Assembly (NCBI RefSeq): GCF_029215995.1
Contig: NZ_JAEMVB010000019.1
Location: 1 to 32,697 of the forward strand
DNA from: Sulfurimonas sp. SAG-AH-194-L11
Lineage (GTDB): Bacteria > Campylobacterota > Campylobacteria > Campylobacterales > Sulfurimonadaceae
DNA: 32,697 nucleotides
Reading direction: 5' to 3'
Shown here: piece after piece, positions 1-7,953 of the stretch
How the letters are laid out: every line of letters begins with the position of its first letter
Numbering within the stretch: the first letter of the stretch is position 1
Position numbers and translations under genes: made by a program
Notes under the pieces: generated by a model
Told to the model about the DNA's origin: nothing
The model's input: the letters and a program-made list of their open reading frames with translations, nothing else
The model's database searches: none

Positions 1-1
1 G

Positions 2-916
2 ATAAAATTAGGGAGTGACTGGGAAGCATATGAGGAGTCAAAACATACAATAATTGACACCTCTTCAAATGTAGCTCTCTTAGAAGATAGAACACTACTT
101 ACTCATGATGGTTTGGTTGATGTAGCGATTAGCCCATCGCATAGACTTATCTCACAAAGTGATGGTTGGATAATTAGTGCCTCAGTAGATGGGAATGTGA
201 GTCTCATTTCTCAAGCAGATACAAGCATAGTTAAACATTTAGAACTAAAAAAGAGTGTAGCCGGTGCTACTGTATCTGGAAATGATTTAGCGGTAATTTT
301 TGCAGACAATGAGATAGCTCTTTATGATATAGAGACAAAAAATGTACTTTTTAAAGAGCAGGGTGCTAAGTTTATAGCAGTAGATTCTCGTATAGTAAAT
401 CCATTTTTTATGCGCGGTTTAGTCTTTTTTCCAACACTAGATGGAAAAGTTATATTTGTAAATAATGATAAAAAAAAGAGACTTCGTACAGTGATTGTCT
501 CCTCTGAAGACAACTTTAACAATGTTATAGCCTTTGATTTAATAGAAAATAAAATTATTGCAGCAACATCATATAAAATACTTGCGATGGCAAAAAAAGA
601 GATTCGTGTTAAGTATGAAATTAGAAGTATAGTGTATGACGAAGATGAAGTATTTATAGCTACAAAGCAGGGTGAAATAATCTCTTTAACATCAGACTTA
701 CAAGTAGAGTCAAAAGTAAAATTTCCATTTGCCCACTTTTATGCGATGGTAAGTAATGGTGACAAGCTTTATGTTTTAGAAAAAGAGGGTTATATCATTG
801 TTTTAGATAAAAAAACATTTGACTATACAGTACATGAAGTTGATTTTGATGATGGATTTGTTTTTACTTCTAAAAAATCTTTTTTTGTAAATGATAAGAA
901 AATTCTTACAGAGTAA
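2..916 (+). CDS. Beta-propeller-like protein, 5'-truncated by window edge
   Basis: The reading frame is open from base 2, so the 5' end lies outside the window; at least 304 codons are visible. A TTG at 113 could act as a start, but the open sequence before it looks equally coding, so I treat the gene as truncated. The protein is a series of short beta-strand repeats of the type 'GKVIFVN', 'GEIISLTSDLQ' and 'GYIIVLDKKT', spaced about 40 residues apart, as in PQQ/WD40-like propellers such as BamB. No catalytic motif or membrane segment is visible in the part present. The stop shares one base with the start of the recombinase gene (TAATG), so the two are probably co-transcribed and translationally coupled. 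The exact function is unknown; the propeller call is a fold-level inference. Confidence 0.7.
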   Translation: MKLGSDWEAYEESKHTIIDTSSNVALLEDRTLLTHDGLVDVAISPSHRLISQSDGWIISASVDGNVSLISQADTSIVKHLELKKSVAGATVSGNDLAVIFADNEIALYDIETKNVLFKEQGAKFIAVDSRIVNPFFMRGLVFFPTLDGKVIFVNNDKKKRLRTVIVSSEDNFNNVIAFDLIENKIIAATSYKILAMAKKEIRVKYEIRSIVYDEDEVFIATKQGEIISLTSDLQVESKVKFPFAHFYAMVSNGDKLYVLEKEGYIIVLDKKTFDYTVHEVDFDDGFVFTSKKSFFVNDKKILTE

Positions 917-1743
917 TGTCTAATGAACTCGAAGCATTTTTAGAGTACATTAGTGTAACTCGTGCACTCTCTTCTAAGAGTGTAGAGGCTTATAAAAGTG
1001 ACCTTTTACAGATAGAAGCACAGACAGGTTCAAAGCTTCTTTGTCTTAACTCTGAGAAACTACTCTCTGTCCTCTCAAACTACTCTAATAAACGCACCCT
1101 TAATAGAAAACTCTCTGCGGTAAATGCTTTTTTTGATTTTTGTTATAAGCAGCACTTTAGCGAGAAAACTGATAAATTTAAATTTGCAAAAATTCCAAAA
1201 CTACTTCCTAAGTTTCTCTCTTACGAAGAGGTGAAAAGAGGGCTTTTGCTCATAGATAGAACTACATGGATAGGTGCAAGAGACTATGCTCTTATACTTT
1301 TTTTGTATGCAAGTGGAACACGTATTAGCGAGTGTTTAGCACTCAGAGGAGAGGATATAGAGGGAGAATGGTTACATGTTTTACATGCAAAAGGGGAGAA
1401 AGAACGTATTGTTCCTCTGGCTAAAGTTGCCATAAAAGCTATAGAAGTGTATAAATCTATGATGCCCTTTGAGAGTGAATATATCTGGTTGAATTATCAA
1501 AAAAATGTTTTAAGTCGAATTAGTGCTTATAAAATCACGCAAAAGTACTTAGGTATCTCACCTCATATACTGCGTCACTCCTATGCAACTTCACTTATTA
1601 CTGGTGGGGCTGATTTACGTGTTGTACAAGAGTTACTTGGACACTCTTCTTTAGTAAGTACACAGATTTATACACATATTCAAAAAGAAAATTTGAAAGA
1701 GACACTTGAAGCATACCATCCTATGTCCAATTTTCATAATTAA
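916..1743 (+). CDS. Tyrosine recombinase/integrase (Xer-like)
   Basis: This is a site-specific recombinase of the tyrosine (phage integrase) family, which cuts and rejoins DNA through a phosphotyrosine intermediate. All six catalytic residues are visible in a 275-residue protein: R136 (ASGTR), K159 (HAKGE), H217 and R220 (HILRH), H243 (LLGHSS) and the nucleophile Y252 (IYTHI). Residues 1-90 form the SAM-like core-binding domain. The start overlaps the stop of the upstream gene. At 275 residues it is shorter than the XerH of Campylobacter and Helicobacter (about 355) and slightly shorter than XerC/XerD (about 300). The probable role is chromosome-dimer resolution, but an integrase role cannot be excluded. 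No attachment sites, cargo genes or obvious dif-like palindrome lie beside it. Confidence 0.88.
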   Translation: MSNELEAFLEYISVTRALSSKSVEAYKSDLLQIEAQTGSKLLCLNSEKLLSVLSNYSNKRTLNRKLSAVNAFFDFCYKQHFSEKTDKFKFAKIPKLLPKFLSYEEVKRGLLLIDRTTWIGARDYALILFLYASGTRISECLALRGEDIEGEWLHVLHAKGEKERIVPLAKVAIKAIEVYKSMMPFESEYIWLNYQKNVLSRISAYKITQKYLGISPHILRHSYATSLITGGADLRVVQELLGHSSLVSTQIYTHIQKENLKETLEAYHPMSNFHN

Positions 1744-1777
1744 ACTCCATTGAAGAATATTGAGATAAAATTTTTAT

Positions 1778-3745
1778 ATGTATAACTTAAAAAAAGTGAT
1801 TAAAAACACAGCAAGTATAAAACTTTTATATGTAGAAGATAATGAAGAAGCGAGAGTGGCTACTTTAGCTGTGCTAGCTGAATTTTTTACAGATATTGTA
1901 GTCGCAGTAGATGGTGAAGATGGTTTTGAAAAGTTTAACAAAAATAAAATAGATTTAATTATTACAGACATAAATATGCCAAACTTAAATGGTTTAGATA
2001 TGACTGAGCTAATTAGAAAAACAGATAAAGATATTCCTATTTTACTACTTTCTGCTTATAGTGAGATAGAGTACTTTAGACGTAGTATTCATCTAGGAGT
2101 TGATGGTTATCTTTTAAAACCGATAGATTTAACACAATTTTTAGAGTTACTGACTAAAGTTGTTGAGAAAATAAGATTGAAAAAAGAACTCAAAGAAAAC
2201 TTAAATTTTTTAGAACAATATAAAGCTATAGCAAACCAAAAAACCTTGATTTCAAAGACAGATTTAGAGGGTATTATTACATATGCAAATGATCTGTTTT
2301 GCTCAGTATCACAATACTCTAGAACAGAACTTATTGGTCAAAATCAAAATATTATTAGACATCCTGATAGCCCTGCATCTATATTTGAAGAGATGTGGCA
2401 TACTATAAAAGTTGATAAAAAGACATGGGAAGGTGTAGTTAGAAATCGGACAAAAGATGGTAGTAGTTACTATGTTGATACGATTATTCAGCCAATCTTA
2501 GATTTAGATGGAAATATTTTAGAGTATATTGCTATGAGGCACGATATTACCATGGTTATGAATTCTAAAAGGCAATTTTTAGACTATATAAAGACAGCAA
2601 AACAAGCATTTGTTGTTCAGATAAAGATAGAATCATTTGATAATCTACAGAGATATTATGGATATGAATTCTCATCTATAATTGAATCAAAACTATCTGC
2701 TATATTAGAAGATAATATGTATGAAAAATTACATTTTGAATCTTTTTTTACACTTGATAACGGAAATTTTTCTTTTGTAAAAGAGTGTCCTGGTTCTGAT
2801 GAAATACAAAATACTATTGATGGACTTAAAGAGTTTCAAAAGTTTATTAATACATTACATATTGAAATAAATGCTATTCATTATGATGTTGCAATTCTAA
2901 TCTGTGTTTCTTATGCAAATAATGTGTATGAAAATGTAAAATATGGAATGAAGCAACTAGTGCGTAATAAACAAAACTTTTTAGTAACAAATGATATAGC
3001 ACAAGAGGTCCATAGAGTAGCAGACCACAACTTGAAGATATTAACAAAAGTAAAAGAAGCCATAGAAAACTCTAAAATCATCTCTTTTTTTCAAGAAATA
3101 GTTGATAGAGATGGTGTGTTATGTAAGTATGAGTCACTGGTACGTTTAGTAGAAAATGATGGTTCTGTTATGGCACCTTATTTCTTTTTAGATATTGCTA
3201 AACAAGGAAAATACTATACTCAAATAACTTCAAATGTTTTAGAAAACTCCTTTAATGCTTTAAATAGTCTCACATGCGATGTCTCTATTAATCTCTCAGC
3301 CATAGATATGGAAGACAAGCATATAAGAGAAAAGATATATAAACTCCTTGAAGATTCTGGAGAAAAAGCTCAGAGGATTACTTTTGAACTTTTAGAAGAT
3401 GAAGATATGAAAGATTTTGAGGTTATCAAAACATTTATCATTAAGGTAAAGTCTTATGGTGTAAAAATTGCCATAGATGATTTTGGAGCTGGTTATTCTA
3501 ACTATGAACGCTTACTTGATTTTCAGCCAGACATTATTAAGATAGATGGTAGTTTAGTAAAAAATATAGAATCTTCAAACTTTTCAGTCTCTATAGTGAA
3601 GTCTATTATCCTTTTCGCACGAGAACAAAAACTGACTGTTATTGCAGAGTATGTAGAAAATGAAAAAATATTTCATATTTTAAAAGAGCTTGGTGTTGAT
3701 TATTTTCAAGGTTACTATTTTGGTAAGCCTACTTCTTTAGAGTAG
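1778..3745 (+). CDS. Response regulator: REC-PAS-EAL c-di-GMP phosphodiesterase
   Basis: This predicted cytoplasmic response regulator hydrolyses c-di-GMP. Residues 14-130 are a receiver domain with phospho-acceptor D64 (IITDINMP) and conserved K114 (LLKPID). Residues about 150-262 are a PAS domain ending in a PAC-like 'EYIAMRHDIT'. Residues 265-410 occupy the place of a GGDEF domain but have no GGDEF signature and look degenerate. Residues 420-655 are an EAL domain with ESL replacing EAL (E452), FELLE (E537), DDFGAGYS (D567/D568), IKID (K588), AEYVE (E624) and QGYYFGKP. All metal and catalytic positions I could check are kept, so it is probably active. It lies 12 bp before a histidine-kinase gene, the obvious candidate partner. 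No strong Shine-Dalgarno precedes the ATG. Confidence 0.88.
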   Translation: MYNLKKVIKNTASIKLLYVEDNEEARVATLAVLAEFFTDIVVAVDGEDGFEKFNKNKIDLIITDINMPNLNGLDMTELIRKTDKDIPILLLSAYSEIEYFRRSIHLGVDGYLLKPIDLTQFLELLTKVVEKIRLKKELKENLNFLEQYKAIANQKTLISKTDLEGIITYANDLFCSVSQYSRTELIGQNQNIIRHPDSPASIFEEMWHTIKVDKKTWEGVVRNRTKDGSSYYVDTIIQPILDLDGNILEYIAMRHDITMVMNSKRQFLDYIKTAKQAFVVQIKIESFDNLQRYYGYEFSSIIESKLSAILEDNMYEKLHFESFFTLDNGNFSFVKECPGSDEIQNTIDGLKEFQKFINTLHIEINAIHYDVAILICVSYANNVYENVKYGMKQLVRNKQNFLVTNDIAQEVHRVADHNLKILTKVKEAIENSKIISFFQEIVDRDGVLCKYESLVRLVENDGSVMAPYFFLDIAKQGKYYTQITSNVLENSFNALNSLTCDVSINLSAIDMEDKHIREKIYKLLEDSGEKAQRITFELLEDEDMKDFEVIKTFIIKVKSYGVKIAIDDFGAGYSNYERLLDFQPDIIKIDGSLVKNIESSNFSVSIVKSIILFAREQKLTVIAEYVENEKIFHILKELGVDYFQGYYFGKPTSLE

Positions 3746-3757
3746 AGGAAACCTCTG

Positions 3758-5509
3758 ATGCTGATGGAATTGTGGAATAAAAAATATAACTTTGAACTAG
3801 TAGAATTACTTACAAAAAATGTACAGTTAGGCATTGTAGTTGTTCATATAGCTGCACCATTAGCTATGGTTTATATCTTGTTTGGCTATATACAACATAG
3901 TATTTTACTTATTTGGTTATGTATACATTTTCTTTTTTTCTTTCTAAGAGTACTTGTAAATAGACAACTTATTAAATTTCTCAAGCAAAAAAGTGAAAAA
4001 ATCTATCTTTATTTAAAAGTGATGTATGTGCTTAGTTTTATAAGTACATTTTTATATGGATTTATAATTTGGATATCTATTTTACACAATATACCTGACA
4101 CACATATATTGTTAATTGGGTTCATTATGTCTGGACTTGCAGCAGGCTCCTTAACAACACTGGGTAGTGTATTTAGTGCATATATAGTTTATATGATACC
4201 GAGTTTTTTATTTTTAATCTCTGCATTGGTATATCATGGTGGTGATGTTTTTGAAATATATGCTTTGGCAATGTTTACGGTAATGGGTATATTTTATATA
4301 TCTGGACATAGATACTATAAAGCACTTCATAATGCAGTTTCTTTAGATACAACATTTAAAACAATCTATAAAAATTCTTCTGATGGTATTGTGATTTTTC
4401 AAGAACATAAATTTGTAAGCTTAAATAAGGCGATGAATAATATGTTTAAGTATGAGGATGAAGAGGCATTTTTAGCACTTAGTTTAAGGCAACTTTCACC
4501 TATGTATCAGCCAGATGGTAGCTCTTCTCTAAAAAGAATGGTGCAAATGGTGCGAGCAACTTTTAAAGAAGGGTACAAAGCTTTTGAATGGTTACATAAG
4601 GATAAAAATAGAGAGGAGTTTTGGTGTGAAATCGTACTTACTAAAATAAATCTTAATGGTACCGATTTAATATATGGTGTTTGGAGAAATATATCAGATA
4701 GAAAAGATGCAGAATTACAAATGCTACAAGATAAAGAGAAGATAGAATCTCTCAATGAAACACTTGAAGCAAAAGTTGATAAAGCACTTAAAGATAATAG
4801 AGAGAAAGATGAGCATATACTCCATCAATCACGTTTAGCACAGATGGGTGAGATGATAAGTATGATTGCACATCAATGGAGACAACCTTTAACAGCTATT
4901 GCTTCTGCGGGTGCACTTATAAACCTAAAAGCACAATTAGGTAAACTCGATAAAGAGACAGCTATGGAAGTATCACAAGATATTGCTAATTATACACAAC
5001 ATTTAAGTGCTACTATTAATGATTTTAGAGATTTCTTTAAAGAAGATAAAGAGAAAGAGATAACTAGTTTTACATACTTGGTAAACAGTGTGTTAACAAT
5101 TATACGAACTACTCTTGAAAATAACAATATTAGAATTATCGAAGAACTTGATTGTAAAGATGGTTTTATGGCATACTCAAATGAACTCAAGCAGGTTATA
5201 ATAAATCTAGTGAAAAATGCACAAGATATTTTAGTTGATAAAAATATACAAAATCCATATATTAAACTCAAGTCTTATGTTGAGAATGAAAATTATGTAC
5301 TTGAGGTGAGTGATAATGGTGGTGGAGTACCAGAAGAGATAATGGATAAAATATTTAATCCATACTTTTCAACAAAATTAAAAAAAGATGGAACAGGATT
5401 AGGACTTTATATGAGTAAAACGATAGTAGAAGAACATAGTAGAGGACGTCTTAGTTGTTACAATACACAAGATGGTGCCTCCTTTAAGATAGAGTTACCA
5501 AATGCATAG
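3758..5509 (+). CDS. Membrane PAS sensor histidine kinase
   Basis: This inner-membrane sensor kinase would autophosphorylate on histidine and pass the phosphate to a response regulator, possibly the adjacent REC-PAS-EAL protein. About six hydrophobic segments fill residues 24-185, with almost no periplasmic loop, so sensing is probably within the membrane or from the cytoplasm. A PAS domain covers about 195-315 (ends in GVWRNISDRK), followed by a coiled coil at 318-350. The HisKA domain has H372 in the AHQWRQPL box typical of Campylobacterota kinases. The HATPase domain has N487 (LVKNAQD), DNGGG (519-523) and DGTGLGL (544-550). The start is supported by GAGG just upstream. The gene overlaps the next one by 8 bp. 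There is no receiver or DNA-binding domain of its own. Confidence 0.9.
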   Translation: MLMELWNKKYNFELVELLTKNVQLGIVVVHIAAPLAMVYILFGYIQHSILLIWLCIHFLFFFLRVLVNRQLIKFLKQKSEKIYLYLKVMYVLSFISTFLYGFIIWISILHNIPDTHILLIGFIMSGLAAGSLTTLGSVFSAYIVYMIPSFLFLISALVYHGGDVFEIYALAMFTVMGIFYISGHRYYKALHNAVSLDTTFKTIYKNSSDGIVIFQEHKFVSLNKAMNNMFKYEDEEAFLALSLRQLSPMYQPDGSSSLKRMVQMVRATFKEGYKAFEWLHKDKNREEFWCEIVLTKINLNGTDLIYGVWRNISDRKDAELQMLQDKEKIESLNETLEAKVDKALKDNREKDEHILHQSRLAQMGEMISMIAHQWRQPLTAIASAGALINLKAQLGKLDKETAMEVSQDIANYTQHLSATINDFRDFFKEDKEKEITSFTYLVNSVLTIIRTTLENNNIRIIEELDCKDGFMAYSNELKQVIINLVKNAQDILVDKNIQNPYIKLKSYVENENYVLEVSDNGGGVPEEIMDKIFNPYFSTKLKKDGTGLGLYMSKTIVEEHSRGRLSCYNTQDGASFKIELPNA

Positions 5510-5987
5510 CAGTAGTGATATATATAATAAAATATGGAGTAAGGCTTTTTTATCTTCACTCTTTATAGTACAAAACAAATGGCATCAACATGGTGTTTTA
5601 GTGCATACACTGAGAGTAACTTACTACTGTATAAAAGCAGGAGAGTTTAAAATGATTGGAGCTGGACTCCTTCATGATATTGGTAAACCTTTGACAGCAT
5701 TTAAAAAAGATAAAGAAGATTATGAGTTTAATGAGTGGAGTTTTACAGACCATGAAGAGAGAAGTTATCAGGTCATAAAAAATTGGCCTTTTATCAGTCA
5801 ATATACTAAAGATTTAGTACGATACCACTATCTCATACGTGATATAAGGAAGTCTAAAACAGAAAATCTAGAACGCTATGCAAAAAAATGTGCGATATGG
5901 GACTCTCTAGATGAACAAATGCATGAAGACTTGTATCGTTTTTTATCATATGATGATGCAGGTAAGGGTAAAAAGAGACGTCCTTAG
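5502..5987 (+). CDS. HD-domain phosphohydrolase, small
   Basis: This is a 161-residue cytoplasmic protein made almost entirely of an HD metal-dependent phosphohydrolase domain. Visible metal-ligand candidates are H35 (LVHTLR), H58-D59 (LLHDIGKP), H84 (TDHEER), H109 (RYHYLI) and D151. This pattern is consistent with a two-metal HD site. The substrate cannot be read from the sequence; the family includes nucleotide and dinucleotide hydrolases. It is not an HD-GYP protein, since the GYP signature is absent. Its start lies inside the end of the histidine-kinase gene, so it is the last gene of a REC-PAS-EAL / kinase / HD operon. A hairpin follows its stop. Confidence 0.8.
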   Translation: MHSSSDIYNKIWSKAFLSSLFIVQNKWHQHGVLVHTLRVTYYCIKAGEFKMIGAGLLHDIGKPLTAFKKDKEDYEFNEWSFTDHEERSYQVIKNWPFISQYTKDLVRYHYLIRDIRKSKTENLERYAKKCAIWDSLDEQMHEDLYRFLSYDDAGKGKKRRP

Positions 5988-6004
5988 AAGTATTCTTAAT
6001 ACTT
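5988..6004 (+). terminator. Possible weak intrinsic terminator
   Basis: Directly after the HD gene stop, AAGTATT (5988-5994) pairs with AATACTT (5998-6004) around a 3-nt loop, followed by only two or three Ts. The stem is AT-only, so termination would be weak. Confidence 0.35.
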
Positions 6005-6021
6005 TTGTAACACTATTGCTA

Positions 6022-6027
6022 TATAAT
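6022..6027 (+). promoter_or_regulatory. Putative -10 box for UreH-like gene
   Basis: TATAAT lies 23 bp before the ATG at 6051, in a short AT-rich gap after a hairpin. No -35 hexamer is evident, which is usual for sigma-70 promoters in Campylobacterota. The call rests on the motif match alone. Confidence 0.45.
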
Positions 6028-6050
6028 ACAAGAAAAATTTAGGTCATTAC

Positions 6051-6758
6051 ATGGAAACAGTAAATTTACTAACTATTATAAGTATCGCATTTTTAGGATC
6101 TTTTGGACACTGCATAGGAATGTGTGGTGGTATTGTATTTGCTTACTCGAGTATAAAAATACAACCAACAAGTTCTAAAGTCTCTAAAACTATCGCACAT
6201 CTACTTTACTCTTTTGGACGTGTTTTTACATACTCTATGTTAGGTCTACTTTTTGGTAGTTTAGGAAAAGTAGTTCGTTTTTCTGACTTTGCTAACGGTA
6301 TGTTACTGATAGTGGCCGGTTTAGCTATGGTTCTAGCAGGACTCTCACTTATGGGGAAATTAAAATTTTTAACACTTATAGAGCACTCTTTTTCTAGTTC
6401 AACATTTTATAAAAAAACCTTTAAAAAGATACTCAACTCAAAATCAAATAGTAGTTTTTTTCTACTAGGTATGTTAAACGGACTCCTTCCTTGTGGTTTT
6501 GTTTACTTTTTTGCTATTACAGCAGCAAGTACTGCTGACCCACTATATGGTGCTTTAGTCATGGCTATATTTGGACTAAGTACAATTCCGGCTATGTTTA
6601 GCTTAGGTTTTTTAGCTTCACTTGCTCAAGCTACAAGCTTTAGAAACATGATGATGAGTCTCTCTTCTATTGTGGTGATTTTATATGGTGTATTTACAGT
6701 CTATCACGGGTATGGATTTGTGACAGCACCTCAAGAAGCTGTGCATCATTGTCACTAA
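6051..6758 (+). CDS. UreH/TauE-SafE-like membrane protein
   Basis: This polytopic inner-membrane protein of 235 residues belongs to the UreH_2 / sulfite exporter TauE-SafE-like superfamily. About six membrane segments are visible. Family hallmarks are the N-terminal GHCIGMCGG (H20, C21, C25) and the mid-protein NGLLPCGF (C148), which resemble the cysteine/histidine pairs of metal- or thiol-handling transporters. The C-terminus ends in a short cysteine/histidine-rich tail (HHCH, residues 232-235), which could bind copper or another metal. Relatives are often found near cytochrome oxidase or metal homeostasis genes; that is not so here, and its neighbours are signalling genes. Transport of a metal or sulfur compound is likely, but the substrate is not determined. 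Confidence 0.8.
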   Translation: METVNLLTIISIAFLGSFGHCIGMCGGIVFAYSSIKIQPTSSKVSKTIAHLLYSFGRVFTYSMLGLLFGSLGKVVRFSDFANGMLLIVAGLAMVLAGLSLMGKLKFLTLIEHSFSSSTFYKKTFKKILNSKSNSSFFLLGMLNGLLPCGFVYFFAITAASTADPLYGALVMAIFGLSTIPAMFSLGFLASLAQATSFRNMMMSLSSIVVILYGVFTVYHGYGFVTAPQEAVHHCH

Positions 6759-6774
6759 TAGATATTTATTTTGC

Positions 6775-6780
6775 TATAAT
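6775..6780 (+). promoter_or_regulatory. Putative -10 box for HDOD gene
   Basis: GCTATAATT precedes the HDOD gene. It is followed by four tandem TAAA units (6781-6796), a TAAGG Shine-Dalgarno (6801-6805) and the ATG at 6815. The same GCTATAATT string recurs before polA. Confidence 0.5.
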
Positions 6781-6814
6781 TAAATAAATAAATAAAATTT
6801 TAAGGTCAACATTA

Positions 6815-7633
6815 ATGAAGCAGTCTATTATTGAGAGTATTAAATCCCTTCCCGCTCTTTCAAAAAGTATCCTGGATATTAACAGAGTGTATGCTGATGA
6901 AAATGCGGGAATAGGAGAGTTAGCAAAGGTTATAGAGCCTGATCCTATGATAGTAGCAAATCTTTTAAAAGCTGCAAACTCTCCGTTATATGGCTTTGGT
7001 CAACAGATACGTAATGTTTCACAAGCCGTTACCCTTTTTGGTATGAGTATGACTCGCTCAATCGCTATTGGAAACAGTGTTCGTAAACTTTTAAATGTTG
7101 ATATGAAACCTTATGGTGTGAGTAGTGATGTGTTCGCAGATGTTTCAGCTAAACAAGCAAAACTCATTCAGAGTTGGTACAATACAATAGATAAAGAAAA
7201 AGCAGACAAACTCTATCTAGCCGCTTTTTTACAAGAGACAGGAAAAATTTTAATCTCTAGTGATATTATCCAAGAGGATGAAGATGTAAGTTTTAAGTCT
7301 GAAATAGAGACAACAAACAACATAGCACAAGTGGAAAAATCTTATGTTGATGTAAGTAGTGCTGAAGTGACTGCTGCTGTGTTTGAGCACTGGAACTTTG
7401 ATAAGGACTTTATAGAGATGATTAAGTATGCGGATAATCCATCTGCTGCACCAGAAGATATAAGAGAGTATTCTACTGCCTTAAATATAGTAAAAACAAT
7501 AGTGCCTATCAATAAACCATTTGGTGATGGCTCTATAAACTTCGGTCTTCGTAAGGCACGCGATGCAGGATATGACTATGAAGTACTTGAAGATATGCTT
7601 GATGATATTCTAGATACGATGGAGTCAGAGTAA
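6815..7633 (+). CDS. HDOD domain signalling protein
   Basis: This 272-residue cytoplasmic protein is a stand-alone HDOD domain, a non-catalytic relative of HD phosphohydrolases used in signalling and stress control. Typical features are SLPALSKSIL near the N-terminus, IEPDPMIVANLLKAANSP at about 40-57, and ISQAVTLFGM-like 'VSQAVTLFGM' at about 69-78. The second half (residues 95-270) is helical and contains FLQETGKILIS, where active HD proteins would have HDIGK, so the metal site is lost. No receiver, EAL or GGDEF domain is attached. It has its own promoter-like sequence and stands alone between the UreH-like gene and polA. The molecular partner is unknown. Confidence 0.85.
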   Translation: MKQSIIESIKSLPALSKSILDINRVYADENAGIGELAKVIEPDPMIVANLLKAANSPLYGFGQQIRNVSQAVTLFGMSMTRSIAIGNSVRKLLNVDMKPYGVSSDVFADVSAKQAKLIQSWYNTIDKEKADKLYLAAFLQETGKILISSDIIQEDEDVSFKSEIETTNNIAQVEKSYVDVSSAEVTAAVFEHWNFDKDFIEMIKYADNPSAAPEDIREYSTALNIVKTIVPINKPFGDGSINFGLRKARDAGYDYEVLEDMLDDILDTMESE

Positions 7634-7652
7634 AATTTAGCGATACTTTAGC

Positions 7653-7658
7653 TATAAT
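7653..7658 (+). promoter_or_regulatory. Putative -10 box of polA, now 5' of a structured element
   Basis: GCTATAATTG lies between the HDOD stop and the inverted-repeat element. A start of transcription 6-8 bases downstream would fall at 7664-7666, just before the first base of the element (7667). If the element and one TAAA copy are removed, this box would lie 27 nt before the polA ATG, an ordinary spacing. It is therefore probably the original polA promoter. Confidence 0.5.
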
Positions 7659-7666
7659 TGCTTAAA

Positions 7667-7930
7667 GGGCACCTCTAAAAATCCTAATATTCTCAGAGCC
7701 CAAAAGAGAGGTAAGATTGTGCATAACTTTTTTTGAGTCATAGCCTTAGCTACGACGATTAAAAATTATGTGCAAGATTGCTTCTCTTTTGGGCTCCCTA
7801 CGGGCAACATATAGGATAATCCACTTCTTCGTTAGAACTTCTTGAAGCTACCAGTAGCTCCTGCAAAGTTCTGCCTTAAATTGACTTATCCTATATGTTG
7901 CTGAGAACATTAGGGTTTTTAGAGGTGCCC
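7667..7930. mobile_element. MITE-like element: 30-bp terminal inverted repeats and two internal hairpins
   Basis: This 264-bp non-coding element has terminal inverted repeats at 7667-7696 and 7901-7930 (30 bp, 28 matching; each end reads GGGCACCTCTAAAAA inward). It is flanked by the tetranucleotide TAAA on both sides (7663-7666 and 7931-7934), a possible target duplication. Inside, hairpin 1 pairs 7697-7726 with 7766-7795; of six DNA mismatches, four would be G-U pairs in plus-strand RNA. Hairpin 2 pairs 7804-7819 with 7886-7901 (16 bp, perfect) and holds a second stem (7834-7840 with 7866-7872) and a small AGCTAC/GTAGCT hairpin (7846-7859). The whole folds as a closed three-way junction. No coding frame is present. 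It is either a non-autonomous mobile element or a structured RNA; the family is not recognised. Confidence 0.7.
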
Positions 7931-7953
7931 TAAAAATAATTATAGGCAATTTT

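Noticed and set aside
916..1743. Integrase of a mobile island
   Set aside because: No attachment repeats, tRNA target or cargo genes are nearby, and the gene is coupled to a chromosomal neighbour; a housekeeping Xer role is at least as likely.
6781..6796. Four tandem TAAA units as a phase-variation repeat
   Set aside because: Only four copies, in an AT-rich leader; too short to call a slippage switch without population data.
7667..7930. Known structural RNA such as 6S RNA, SRP RNA or tmRNA
   Set aside because: The 30-bp near-perfect closing stem and two long hairpins do not fit the shapes or conserved motifs of these RNAs.
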